Shown here piece by piece: positions 8,640-17,118 of a stretch of DNA of 64,000 nucleotides; the first letter of the stretch is position 1; the number at the start of each line of letters is the position of its first letter. The notes under the pieces were generated by a model, which ran no database searches, had not been told where the DNA came from, and was given only the letters and a program-made list of their open reading frames with translations. The position numbers were made by a program, and so were the translations under genes. The DNA is from Celerinatantimonas sp046054165 (GTDB lineage Bacteria > Pseudomonadota > Gammaproteobacteria > Enterobacterales > Celerinatantimonadaceae): assembly GCF_046054165.1 (NCBI RefSeq), contig NZ_JBFNXK010000003.1, forward strand, positions 186,001-250,000, in the 5' to 3' direction.

Positions 8640-8948
8640 ATGAGCCAAGGTCATCCGATTCCATGTCAGGCCGCTATTGCCTGGGCTGACGGTGATGAAA
8701 TAGCGACCCGACCTTTCCAGTGGGCTACGGATTGCATTTGGCGAGGGAGCACTTTCAAAGACACAAAAGGGCGCAGTGAATTGCCGAAATATGTCGAACG
8801 CCGTCCCAACGGTCAATGCCCACTGCACGATTTCATTACTCATACCATGGATCTCAGTTCGATCTATAAAACATTCGAACGACTGCATCAGAACCAACGC
8901 ATTCGCAGTATGATCCTCTTTCCAGCGCTAGTGGAGTATCAAGCATGA
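8640..8948 (+). pseudogene. adhC: internally deleted S-(hydroxymethyl)glutathione dehydrogenase (adhC/frmA remnant), frame kept
   Basis: The 102-codon open frame joins two ends of class III alcohol dehydrogenase. Residues 9-15 (CQAAIAW) match the AdhC/FrmA N-terminus. From about residue 18, GDEIATRPFQ, then GRSELPKYVERRPNG and HDFITHTMDL, match the last 85-90 residues. About 270 internal codons are missing, including all zinc ligands and the NAD-binding fold, so it cannot be a dehydrogenase. The frame is intact and ends in a 4-base ATGA overlap with fghA, so the remnant may still be translated and couple fghA translation. Several substitutions in conserved C-terminal positions show decay. A TGAGG ribosome site precedes the ATG. 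Confidence 0.85.
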
Positions 8949-9772
8949 ATGAATTAATCGAAAGTCGTCGCTGCTTTAGCGGCGTTCAAAATCGCTATCA
9001 ACACCGTTCGACGGTACTTGATTGTGACATGAATCTGAGTGTTTACATCCCTGATATCGCCCAAAGTAAACCCCTGCCGGTCGTTTATTGGTTATCGGGA
9101 CTCACCTGTACTGACCGCAATTTTGTGGAAAAAGCCGGTGCACAACGAATTGCCGCAGAACTTGAGCTCATTATCGTCGCTCCGGATACCAGTCCACGGG
9201 GAGAACACGTTCCCGATGATACCAGCGATAGCTTAGGTCAAGGTGCAGGCTTTTATGTCAATGCCACCGAAGAGCCTTGGGAAAACCACTACCAAATGGC
9301 CGATTATATAACTCAAGAGCTACCCACATGGGTGGCTGAAAATCTACCGGCCAGTGACCGTCGTGCCATTTCCGGACATTCAATGGGGGGGCATGGTGCA
9401 TTGACGCTGGCACTCAAAAATCCCGAACTGTATCGGAGCGCTTCGGCATTCAGCCCGATTGCCAACCCGTGTGATTGCCCGTGGGGCGAAGGAGCTCTGA
9501 GCCATTACTTAGGCTCAGATCGTGAACGTTGGAAAGCTTGGGACAGCAGTGAGTTGTTGGCTCAAACGCCCAGCACCCTGCCAATGCGAGTCGATATTGG
9601 CACTGCCGATCCGTTCTTTGAAACACAACTGAAAGTGAAACGTCTAGAAAAAGCCGCTCAAGTTCATCAGGCACCACTCACGGTTTATTACCATGAAGGT
9701 TATGATCACAGCTACTTCTTTATCGCCTCATTTATTGAACAGCAACTGCGCTTCCACGCGCAATATTTGTAG
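8945..9772 (+). CDS. fghA: S-formylglutathione hydrolase
   Basis: This 275-residue alpha/beta hydrolase cleaves S-formylglutathione to glutathione and formate, the second step of glutathione-dependent formaldehyde detoxification. The nucleophile motif GHSMGGHG is centred on Ser146. The family sequence YWLSGLTCTDRNF is near residue 50, and the late HDHSYFF-type region (YDHSYFFIASFI) supplies the catalytic His. Length matches FrmB/YeiG (about 278). It is intact, although its usual partner dehydrogenase just upstream is a deletion remnant; a second adhC elsewhere would be needed for the full pathway. Confidence 0.96.
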   Translation: MNELIESRRCFSGVQNRYQHRSTVLDCDMNLSVYIPDIAQSKPLPVVYWLSGLTCTDRNFVEKAGAQRIAAELELIIVAPDTSPRGEHVPDDTSDSLGQGAGFYVNATEEPWENHYQMADYITQELPTWVAENLPASDRRAISGHSMGGHGALTLALKNPELYRSASAFSPIANPCDCPWGEGALSHYLGSDRERWKAWDSSELLAQTPSTLPMRVDIGTADPFFETQLKVKRLEKAAQVHQAPLTVYYHEGYDHSYFFIASFIEQQLRFHAQYL

Positions 9773-9774
9773 TC

Positions 9775-9795
9775 TAGGGGGGATATTCCCCCCTA
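9775..9795. terminator. hairpin between convergent fghA and dctP
   Basis: TAGGGGGGA and TCCCCCCTA form a perfect 9-bp stem around a 3-base loop in the 44-base convergent gap. Its symmetry suits a bidirectional terminator, though U-tracts are poor on both sides. Confidence 0.5.
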
Positions 9796-9816
9796 ACGAA
9801 TAACTCTGTCTAAAAA

Positions 9817-10788
9817 TTACGGTTGTTCGCTATGCTGAATTTCATCCAGCAGTGGTACTAAATCTGGATTTTCTTGGCGGAATTTAGTGTAGACAGACTG
9901 GACTGCGGCCTGGAATTGCGGAATATCACTGTTCACAAAAGTCACGCCATAGCCTTTTAAGGCTTTAAGTGATTTATCGACATAGGCATTCCAGTTTTTA
10001 CGCTGCACAGCGACTGTTTCTTTCGCAACTTCGCGAATAATTTTTTGCTGGTCAGCGGTTAATCCATCCCAAACACTGGCCGAGACCACCAATACATCCG
10101 GCACCATGGTATGCCGATCATACGAGAACACTTTTTTCACTTCGTAATGGCGGGATGAATAATAAGACGGAATATTGTTTTCAGCTCCGTCAACAACCCC
10201 CTGCTGCAACGCTGAATATAATTCGCCATAAGGAAGTGGCACCGGAGTAGCCCCAAGCGCTTTGATGGTATCAATAGAAATCGCAGAATTCTGCACCCGA
10301 ATTTTTAAGCCTTTCAAGTCCGCTGGAGTTCGAATCGGTTTATCCGTATAAAAGTTACGTGAACCGGCATCTAAAAAAGCCAAACCTACAAACCCGGCAT
10401 CGTGCGAAGACGCCAAGATCTGCTGACCAATTTTACCTTCCAGAACTTGATCATACTGTTTCTGATCCTTATAAAGATAAGGCAACGACAGCACTTTATA
10501 ATCTGGAGAAAAAGCCGTCAGTGGTGCCGCACTTACTTTGGTAAAAGCAATCGTGCCATTCTGGACCATCTGTAATAAGCCGGTTTCATTGCCAAGCGTG
10601 CCATTGGGATACACCTTAACCCGCAGATGAGCCCGTTTCGTCACCTGCTGTGCAAACCAAGTTAATGAGGCATGAACCGGATGTTCGGTCGGTAATGCAT
10701 GGGCCAGTTTCAGTGTCGCTGCACTTGCAGAGCCACCTAACCAGGAACTAATGGCACAAGCTAACAGCAATTTGTGTAGAGTTTTCAT
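9817..10788 (-). CDS. TRAP transporter substrate-binding protein (DctP family)
   Basis: This 323-residue periplasmic protein has a Sec signal peptide (hydrophobic core LLLACAISSWLGG, cleavage after ASA near residue 23). DctP hallmarks are present: LKLAHALPTEHPVH, the substrate-binding Arg region LKGLKIRVQ, and ALQQGVVDGAENN. It is the last gene of a Q-M-P operon, the same order as E. coli yiaMNO, which handles a keto-sugar acid. The ligand here cannot be assigned; sugar acids or dicarboxylates are most likely. There is a 19-base gap from dctM. Confidence 0.93.
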   Translation of the reverse strand: MKTLHKLLLACAISSWLGGSASAATLKLAHALPTEHPVHASLTWFAQQVTKRAHLRVKVYPNGTLGNETGLLQMVQNGTIAFTKVSAAPLTAFSPDYKVLSLPYLYKDQKQYDQVLEGKIGQQILASSHDAGFVGLAFLDAGSRNFYTDKPIRTPADLKGLKIRVQNSAISIDTIKALGATPVPLPYGELYSALQQGVVDGAENNIPSYYSSRHYEVKKVFSYDRHTMVPDVLVVSASVWDGLTADQQKIIREVAKETVAVQRKNWNAYVDKSLKALKGYGVTFVNSDIPQFQAAVQSVYTKFRQENPDLVPLLDEIQHSEQP

Positions 10789-10807
10789 CGTTATTATCCT
10801 TGTTTGC

Positions 10808-12166
10808 TTAAGATTGATAGCCCACCAGACTCGGTAGCCACAAAGAGATGGATGGAATCAGAGTGACAATGGTTAACGTGATCACCATAATCACAAACAA
10901 CGGAATCAGTTTTGGAACCACCTCTCCTAATTTAGTATTAGCCACACTACAGCCGACAAATAATGCCGTGCCGACCGGCGGAGTGCAGATACCAATACAA
11001 AGGTTAAACACCAGAATGATGCCGAAATGAATCGGATCAAATCCAAGATGCGTCGCTATTGGCAGAAAAATAGGAGTGAAAATTAGCACTGCGGGAGTCA
11101 TATCCATAAAAGTCCCCACAATGAGCAAAATCACATTCATCAATAAAATGACGATCACCGGATTAGTTGAAGCTTGCAGGATAAAATCTGAAATAAATCC
11201 GGGAATATCCGCATTGGCCATCGCCCATGACATGGCTGAAGAAGTCGCCACCATCAGTAAGACAATCGAAGTGGTCACAGCGCTTTCCACCAGCAGCGGG
11301 AATAGATCGCTTACTTTCAGTTCCCGATAGGCAAATCCCAAAATCAGCGCATAGACCACCGCAATCGCAGAGGCCTCAGTGGCCGTAAAAATCCCGGCCA
11401 AGATCCCACCCATGATAATAATGACCAGACACAAACTGGGAATAGCATCTAATACCACCTTGCCCCGATTGCCTTCAAAAACGATTTTTTCACGCGGGAT
11501 CTGGTAACGTTTTCCGAGCAGGAAGATCCCAATCATGATCCCCAGCCCCATTAAAATCCCAGGGAAATAACCCGCGATAAACAGATACTGCACCGACGTG
11601 CTACTGACCAACGCATACAAAATCAGAATATTCGACGGGGGGATCAATAATCCAGATGGACAAGAGGCCACATTCACTGCTGTTGAAAACGCCATTGGAT
11701 AACGATGCTGTTGTTGCAGTGGCTTCATGATCCCACCCACCGCAGCCGCAGAAGCCGCAGCCGAACCGGAGAGAGAACCGAACAGCATATTCGCCATCAC
11801 ATTTACATGTGCCAGCGACCCAGGTAACCGGCCGCCAAATAACATAGCAAAGTTAATCAACCGAGAGGCCAGCCCGCCCCGATTCATTAAATTACCCGCG
11901 ACAATAAAAAAAGGTAAGGCTAACAGACCAAAATTATCCAACCCATTGGCTAATTTCTGCGAAACCAGAACACTGGTCTTATCGATCGGAAAATCGATAA
12001 ATACCGTCATAAGCGCCGCAATCCCAATTGAAAAAGCAATAGGAACACCAATGACGAGTAAAATACCCAAAATGCCAAATAATATAATAACGGGAAATAG
12101 ATCATAAAAAAGATCGGGGGCATTACTGAGAAAATCTTGACTAAATAGCAGGTCTATAAGGGTCAT
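10808..12166 (-). CDS. TRAP transporter large permease (DctM family)
   Basis: This 452-residue protein has about 12 hydrophobic segments and forms the ion-coupled channel of a tripartite ATP-independent periplasmic transporter. Family sequences visible include MANMLFGSLSGSAAASAAAVGG, the GTFMDMTPAVLIFTPIFLPIA region and NLCIGICTPPVG near the end. Its start overlaps the dctQ stop by four bases (ATGA), indicating translational coupling with the small permease. It is slightly longer than typical DctM (about 430) because of a longer N-terminus. Confidence 0.95.
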   Translation of the reverse strand: MTLIDLLFSQDFLSNAPDLFYDLFPVIILFGILGILLVIGVPIAFSIGIAALMTVFIDFPIDKTSVLVSQKLANGLDNFGLLALPFFIVAGNLMNRGGLASRLINFAMLFGGRLPGSLAHVNVMANMLFGSLSGSAAASAAAVGGIMKPLQQQHRYPMAFSTAVNVASCPSGLLIPPSNILILYALVSSTSVQYLFIAGYFPGILMGLGIMIGIFLLGKRYQIPREKIVFEGNRGKVVLDAIPSLCLVIIIMGGILAGIFTATEASAIAVVYALILGFAYRELKVSDLFPLLVESAVTTSIVLLMVATSSAMSWAMANADIPGFISDFILQASTNPVIVILLMNVILLIVGTFMDMTPAVLIFTPIFLPIATHLGFDPIHFGIILVFNLCIGICTPPVGTALFVGCSVANTKLGEVVPKLIPLFVIMVITLTIVTLIPSISLWLPSLVGYQS

Positions 12167-12699
12167 TCCGTTGGCTCCTTATTCATCTCTAGTGGCTCTT
12201 TTTTAATAAATGATGCAATTGATTTAATAATATCAACACACCCAAAATAGGTAATAATGGCTCCCGAAATAGGAACCACTAAATAAACATAACCGATAAG
12301 AAGATGATGTGTCCCAAATGCAATTCCAGGAGATATTTGACCATGTAATAAGGTATTTTTAACCAGATAATAGCCACCATAGATAAAGGCCGTCGATGAA
12401 AATAGAATCACAATAAAATTAATCAATATTCCCAAACATAACTGCCCTCGGTGATTAAAATGGGGCATCATGATCTCTAAGGCCAAATGTCTTTTAATCG
12501 CATAGGTGTATGCGCCCCCTAAAATACCAATCCAGATCAACAGATAACGTGATAGTTCATCCGTAAAGTTAGCGGGATCATGTAATACAAAACGTGTAAA
12601 AACCTGCCAAACAACAGACGCGATCATGACACTCATTATGAGTGCCAATACGATACATAATATTTTATTTATATAATTATTTATCGATTCAATAAGCAT
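12163..12699 (-). CDS. TRAP transporter small permease (DctQ family)
   Basis: This 178-residue protein has four hydrophobic segments. It carries the DctQ signature FTDELSRYLLIWIGILGGAY, which follows a WQVFTRF segment. It is the first gene of the dctQMP unit and overlaps dctM. The coding sequence is more A/T-rich than dctM/dctP. No dedicated sensor or regulator adjoins the operon; the nearest regulator is the AraC gene beyond the aldo/keto reductase. Confidence 0.92.
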   Translation of the reverse strand: MLIESINNYINKILCIVLALIMSVMIASVVWQVFTRFVLHDPANFTDELSRYLLIWIGILGGAYTYAIKRHLALEIMMPHFNHRGQLCLGILINFIVILFSSTAFIYGGYYLVKNTLLHGQISPGIAFGTHHLLIGYVYLVVPISGAIITYFGCVDIIKSIASFIKKEPLEMNKEPTE

Positions 12700-13080
12700 A
12701 TTGAATGACCTTTAATTAATTTTAGTTAATCATTACGACCCATGAAAAATACAAATCAATAATATTTTTAAACGTGTACCGGATATCCGACACATAATTT
12801 TAATAATAGATTACGATCCAAGTTACCAATAAAATAAAGTAAAAAATGCGTTGCTGATCAAATAACCAATTATTTTTGAAAAATCTTTTCAAAAATAAAA
12901 ATACTGTAAAATACAGCCGATTCAATTAAGGAAATAATAGAACAAAAATGACACCTAACATAATGTTTTAATTTAAAATATAAATAAATGATGCCGCTGA
13001 TACCCAACATTATCCACGCTTAAACAGTTATCGAAAGTAACTATTCGTGTAAGCGAACGATCACAAAAATGAGAGGTCAC
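12700..13080. other. AT-rich region upstream of dctQ
   Basis: No gene was found. The region presumably holds the dctQMP promoter on the minus strand. It is very A/T-rich between about 12700 and 12990, with no clear operator dyad. Confidence 0.4.
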
Positions 13081-13258
13081 GCTGATTTTGAAAATCCGGC
13101 GAACGACAAATCCCATGGGGTAAATTGTCGATATCCGGATTGATGATGGCAAAACAAAACTCAGGATCCCTTGCAATTTATACATTTAATCAAATAAACG
13201 TATAGGACCCAAAAGGGTTAGCCTAATAAAAGCCTTCCCATTATGTTTTTATAAAAAC
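13081..13258 (-). pseudogene. decayed partial copy of the membrane-protein gene at 15341-15871
   Basis: Two blocks match the other locus in the same order and orientation. Positions 13081-13152 match the 3' noncoding segment at 15247-15318 (shared TTGAAAATCCGGC and TCCGGAT). Positions 13155-13258 match 15458-15572 inside the coding region (shared CAAATAAACG, AATAAAAGCC and TTTTTATAAAA). About 140 bases between the blocks, including the last codons, are deleted in this copy. The minus-strand peptide MYKLQGILSF corresponds to MHELQGTLIF at residue 128 of the intact protein. It is a remnant with no function expected. Confidence 0.75.
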
Positions 13259-13273
13259 CGGTGAACAGAGCTC

Positions 13274-14167
13274 TCATTGATCAAGAGAGATCGAGAAAGT
13301 ACTGGCCGTTGTGGTCTCAGGATCGGGGCCGGTTCGCTGCCCTTTATCCAGAGTTTCGATCAGAGCCATATCTTCAGGTGATAATATGAAATCGAAAATA
13401 GCAATATTTTCGGCAATCCGCTGCGGATTAAATGATTTTGGGATTGCCGACACTCCATTTTGGATCTGCCATCGCAAGATAATCTGAGCAGCTGTTTTAC
13501 CATATTGTTTAGCCAGTTGAGTGATAACGGGATGGGTCAGTGGATCATCGCGTTGAGATGCTCCGGGAGTTCGACGAAAGCCGCCACCAATCGGTGACCA
13601 CGCCTGCGTGATAATCCCGAGTTGTTGGTGAATGGCACGCAGAGGCTGCTGCTGAAAATTGGGATTCAATTCCACCTGATTCACTGCTGGCATGACCGTG
13701 GTGTTCTGCCGTAATAGGTTTAAGTGCTCAACACTAAAGTTCGACACCCCAATGGCTCGCACCTTATGTTCGTCAAGAAGCCTTTCCGCCGCTTTATAGG
13801 AGGCAATCGTGGCATCAAAGTTGGACGGTACCGGCCAATGCAACAGATAAAGATCAACGTAATCAAGACCTAATTTATGCAAGCTGGTATCACATGCACG
13901 TAATGTATTGTCATAACCATAATCGCTCATCCATAGTTTGGTGGTCACAAACAATTCCGAGCGAGGAATCAGAGAGTGGTGTAAAGCCTCACCGACCTGT
14001 GTTTCATTGAGGTAGGATGCAGCCGTATCGATCAGGCGATAGCCAGCGGTGAGTGCATATTCGACAGCCTTAACCGTGACATCAATCTGATGGCGATCCA
14101 ATACACCCAAACCTAGGGTGGGCATTACGACGCCATTGTTTAAGGTTATTGTGGGAATGTGGTTCAT
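13274..14167 (-). CDS. aldo/keto reductase
   Basis: This 297-residue (beta/alpha)8-barrel NADPH-dependent oxidoreductase resembles the DkgA/YafB-type bacterial AKR5 group. The catalytic tetrad is present: Asp47, Tyr52, Lys77 and His110 (contexts LIDTAASY, TTKLW, LLHWP). The cofactor-binding AIPKSFNPQRIAEN is near residue 245. Members reduce aldehydes, methylglyoxal or 2,5-diketo-gluconate; the substrate here is unknown. It is divergent from an AraC regulator, with a perfect inverted repeat between them. The gene is bracketed by two homologous segments (13081-13258 and 15247-15572). Confidence 0.93.
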   Translation of the reverse strand: MNHIPTITLNNGVVMPTLGLGVLDRHQIDVTVKAVEYALTAGYRLIDTAASYLNETQVGEALHHSLIPRSELFVTTKLWMSDYGYDNTLRACDTSLHKLGLDYVDLYLLHWPVPSNFDATIASYKAAERLLDEHKVRAIGVSNFSVEHLNLLRQNTTVMPAVNQVELNPNFQQQPLRAIHQQLGIITQAWSPIGGGFRRTPGASQRDDPLTHPVITQLAKQYGKTAAQIILRWQIQNGVSAIPKSFNPQRIAENIAIFDFILSPEDMALIETLDKGQRTGPDPETTTASTFSISLDQ

Positions 14168-14215
14168 GATGGCTTTTCCTCTATCAGATGTATAAGCCCT
14201 CTGTTATCGATTACC

Positions 14216-14237
14216 ACTCATGTTCAGTGACATGAGT
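14216..14237. promoter_or_regulatory. inverted repeat in the AKR/AraC divergent promoter
   Basis: ACTCATGT-TCAGTG-ACATGAGT is a perfect 8-bp inverted repeat lying between the two divergent genes, about 50 bases upstream of the reductase start. It is a plausible operator for the AraC regulator; this is inferred from position. Confidence 0.45.
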
Positions 14238-14340
14238 TATGAGTGAGTGAGAGAGGACCGATCAGGATAAATCATGATAAGGAGTGTCTGGTTAACTGTA
14301 TATAATGATATTCGGACAAAGTATGCGGAGTTCAAGACTC

Positions 14341-15102
14341 ATGAAATATTCAATACAAACGGAAGGTGATAGCCCCAATCCGATTTCCCTCAGAACAGCA
14401 TTCTTTGCTCGTGGGACAGTTTTCCCTCGGCGGCGACGCTCTTGGGGAAAGCTCAATTACGCATTGTCGGGAGCATGTGAATTTAATATTGAAGGAGTGC
14501 ACTATATCTCGCCTCCGCAATATGGCATCTGGATCCCACCAGGCGCGGAACATGAAGCTAAAAATAGCCAGGAGATCCATTATGTATCGGTGTATGTTGC
14601 AGCCGCCTATTGCGTTACATTACCGCAGACCCCCACGACATTGGGGCTCAGTCCTTTACTCAAAGCCATTCCCGCTGACTTCGCCGCACGTGGCGTGACA
14701 TGCCCCAGCTCTATGGAAGACCAACGGCTATCATTCGTACTTATCGATCAGATCCGACTGGCACCTCGGTTCGACAGCTATCTTCCTTTTTCCAACGACA
14801 AATGGCTGGATCCTATTCTTCGAGCGTTACAAGCCGAGCCGGGCAACCAAACCTCATTGGCCGAATGGGCCGAACATTACGGAACCACCGAGCGTACCCT
14901 TTCACGCCGCTTTCAAACACAACTCGGGATCTCCTTTCGAGAATGGCGACAACGCATGCGCTTTGTGACTGCTTTAACATGGCTGGATGCAGGAGAACCG
15001 GTCCACCGTATAGCGATTCGCCTAGGGTACCGGAATCCCTCGGCATTTATTGCCATGTTTCGCCGTTTGGCAGGGACAACACCAATGCAGCTTTCTAGTT
15101 AG
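14341..15102 (+). CDS. AraC-family regulator beside the aldo/keto reductase
   Basis: This protein of about 253 residues has an N-terminal cupin (LNYALSGACEFNIEG, then GIWIPPGAEHEA) and a C-terminal double HTH of AraC type (TTERTLSRRFQTQLGISFREW, then IAIRLGYRNPSAFIAMFRRLAGTTPMQ). I choose ATG 14341, preceded by GGAG at 14327-14330. The further upstream ATG at 14305 overlaps a TATAAT-like -10 element (14301-14306) and is likely part of the promoter. The arrangement suggests that it controls the divergent reductase in response to a small molecule. Confidence 0.9.
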   Translation: MKYSIQTEGDSPNPISLRTAFFARGTVFPRRRRSWGKLNYALSGACEFNIEGVHYISPPQYGIWIPPGAEHEAKNSQEIHYVSVYVAAAYCVTLPQTPTTLGLSPLLKAIPADFAARGVTCPSSMEDQRLSFVLIDQIRLAPRFDSYLPFSNDKWLDPILRALQAEPGNQTSLAEWAEHYGTTERTLSRRFQTQLGISFREWRQRMRFVTALTWLDAGEPVHRIAIRLGYRNPSAFIAMFRRLAGTTPMQLSS

Positions 15103-15246
15103 CACTCTCGCTGCAATCACCGTAATTAATGGTATTCGACTTAACTCATCAAAGAGACCGATAGTCGATCCCATCCATGGCCCGATACTCAGAGCCGCCC
15201 TGATTTAGGAGTGAAATGGTAAAAGTCTGGTATCGAATAGAGTGCG

Positions 15247-15572
15247 AGTTGATGTTGAAAATCCGGCAAACGGCGAATTCATTGTAATAAATCGTCGATG
15301 TCCGGATGATGTGTCAAATATAAAGATAGAGCAGTAACTTTTAGTCGGTAAAAATATAGTGCCCGTTTTTCTTACGGGGTCCAAACCAATGCATATCCGG
15401 GAATATTCGGATCCGGACAAAACAGATATAGCCAAGCAATGCCACATTAAGGAGCAAAGCAAAAATAAGCGTCCCCTGCAATTCATGCATGCGTTCAAAT
15501 AAACGCGGAAGCCCGACAATCGTTAAAATAATAAAAGCCTGATAACTGCCCAATAAATTTTTATAAAAGCCC
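15247..15572 (-). repeat. intact partner of the duplicated segment at 13081-13258
   Basis: This stretch covers the 3' noncoding tail and the last third of the 176-residue membrane-protein gene. It is homologous, with one deletion, to 13081-13258 in the same orientation. The two segments flank the aldo/keto reductase and AraC genes as imperfect direct repeats. Confidence 0.7.
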
Positions 15573-15871
15573 ATACTCAGCAGCGCTGGAATAATCGCCA
15601 GCAAAACACCGGCAAACAGTGCAGATATCCCCGAGGCGACCGAAAAACCCGCCAAAAAAGCCAATACCGCAATGATCACATTAATCGAAAAAACACTCCG
15701 GACATGGAACTGATTAGCCCGGATCAACTCAGGTTTCGCATAACTGGCAATCCAGAAAGCCGCTTTTCTTTCCGGAATACCCGCCGCCGTCAATTGCTCA
15801 AAAATCACTGTTTTGGAAACACCTGAACATATTTGCTGCTCGATTTTTCGTTTGATCTCTTTCGTATTCAT
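15341..15871 (-). CDS. uncharacterised membrane protein, 176 aa
   Basis: The N-terminal 45 residues are soluble and helical (KEIKRKIEQQICSGVSKTVI, then GIPERKAAFWIASY), resembling a small helical domain. Four hydrophobic segments follow (about 62-80, 84-100, 110-122 and 132-150), then a charged tail ending in FGPRKKNGHYIFTD. I do not recognise a characterised family. The gene stands alone, and a decayed copy of its 3' portion lies 2 kb away, so this locus has been duplicated or rearranged. No strong ribosome site precedes the ATG. Confidence 0.75.
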   Translation of the reverse strand: MNTKEIKRKIEQQICSGVSKTVIFEQLTAAGIPERKAAFWIASYAKPELIRANQFHVRSVFSINVIIAVLAFLAGFSVASGISALFAGVLLAIIPALLSMGFYKNLLGSYQAFIILTIVGLPRLFERMHELQGTLIFALLLNVALLGYICFVRIRIFPDMHWFGPRKKNGHYIFTD

Positions 15872-16017
15872 AAGGTCAGATTCAAAATAGTAGACTGGGG
15901 GCCATGCTAAAAGGAATTGCCTGAAATAGCCAGTTTGATTTAGTTATCAACTTGTCAAAAAACCTTGTGGGTTTCTCTGTGCTTCTATGGCTATAATCAG
16001 CTTTCGATATTGATCTG

Positions 16018-16992
16018 ATGTATAAAATAGGAAGTTATAGTTTGAAAGCTGTTTCGAAGGCCCATCGTCATCAGCCGGTCAAAAGCCTGCATCCGGATAA
16101 CCTCCATCGTTTCGGATACGATTATCCGGCATTAGTCGAAGACTATCCGCCCCTTCAGCCTTTTCTCCAGCGCAATATCACTGGAGCCCTCAGTATTTCC
16201 TATGCGGATCCACTGGCGGTCAAAGCGCTGAATACGGCGTTGCTCAAACATCATTATCAAATTAACGACTGGGATATTCCCGAGGGTGCGCTCTGCCCAG
16301 CCGTTCCGGGGCGGGCCGATTATTTACATCATATGGCATCCCTACTCCCAAACCAATCCGATACCCGCCCGGTCCGTATCCTCGATATCGGTACCGGAGC
16401 CAGTGGGATCTATCTGTTACTCGCCAGCCAAATTTTTGGCTGGCATGGTGTCGGCACAGATATCAATACCGCATCATTGACCCATTTGCAGCAAATTCTA
16501 AATCGAAATCCAGAGCTTAAAGCTCCTATTGAGCTTCGGCATCAACCAAATAAACATCATATTTTTGAAGGCATTATCCAACCTGATGAATTCTTTGATA
16601 TCACCGTCTGCAATCCCCCATTTCATAGCAGCTTAGAAGAAGCGCGAAAAAGTAACTATCGAAAACGGAAGAATCTGGGCCTACAGCATCAAACACTCAA
16701 TCCGCTCAACTTCGGAGGTCAAGGTGCAGAGCTATGGTGTAACGGTGGCGAACCTCTATTTTTAAAGAAAATAGCCAAAGAAAGTGCCCAGTTCGCCCAG
16801 CAATGTCTCTGGTTTAGTTCCCTTATTTCAAGGCAGGATAATGTCAGGCCGATGCAAAAACAATTGCGGAAGCTGGCAGCGACCCAAATTAAAGTTATAG
16901 AGATGCAACAGGGGCAAAAATTAACCCGGATCATCGCCTGGACTTTCCAGTCGGTTGCCGAGACCGCTCCGGTCATTCCCAAACTAAGCTAA
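16018..16992 (+). CDS. rlmF: 23S rRNA (adenine(1618)-N(6))-methyltransferase
   Basis: This 324-residue protein matches RlmF/YbiN (E. coli 308 aa). The signature starts with LHPDNLHRFGYDYPAL. The SAM-binding motif ILDIGTGASGIY is near residue 122. The catalytic NPPFHSS motif is near 201, followed by GGQGAELWCNGGE. It methylates A1618 in 23S rRNA. The N-terminus is a little longer than E. coli's. It is a single-gene unit with its own terminator. Confidence 0.96.
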   Translation: MYKIGSYSLKAVSKAHRHQPVKSLHPDNLHRFGYDYPALVEDYPPLQPFLQRNITGALSISYADPLAVKALNTALLKHHYQINDWDIPEGALCPAVPGRADYLHHMASLLPNQSDTRPVRILDIGTGASGIYLLLASQIFGWHGVGTDINTASLTHLQQILNRNPELKAPIELRHQPNKHHIFEGIIQPDEFFDITVCNPPFHSSLEEARKSNYRKRKNLGLQHQTLNPLNFGGQGAELWCNGGEPLFLKKIAKESAQFAQQCLWFSSLISRQDNVRPMQKQLRKLAATQIKVIEMQQGQKLTRIIAWTFQSVAETAPVIPKLS

Positions 16993-17048
16993 ACGCTAAA
17001 GTTATTTTGGATAAATTCCCAGATCTGCATAATAAGAAGAGACTTTTC

Positions 17049-17075
17049 AAGCCGAGTCTTTGGTACTCGGCTTTT
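17049..17075 (+). terminator. Rho-independent terminator after rlmF
   Basis: AAGCCGAGT (17049-17057) pairs perfectly with ACTCGGCTT (17065-17073), followed by TT and preceded by an A-rich stretch. It lies 56 bases past the rlmF stop. Confidence 0.8.
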
Positions 17076-17118
17076 GGGATCAGGATGAGTCATCCGTACA
17101 TGGCGAGTCATGGTTTCT

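Noticed and set aside
12973..13185. 70-codon minus-strand ORF as a gene
   Set aside because: Its first ten codons match the inside of the membrane-protein gene at 15341-15871 and it then runs into what is noncoding sequence in the intact copy. It is a fragment of a decayed duplicate.
14305..14340. Earlier start for the AraC gene at 14305
   Set aside because: This ATG overlaps a TATAAT-like box and lacks a ribosome site. The ATG at 14341 has GGAG upstream and fits the family length.
15205..15519. 104-codon minus-strand ORF overlapping the 176-aa gene
   Set aside because: It is a different frame over the gene's 3' half and the repeat. The 176-aa frame has hydrophobic segments and a coherent N-terminus.
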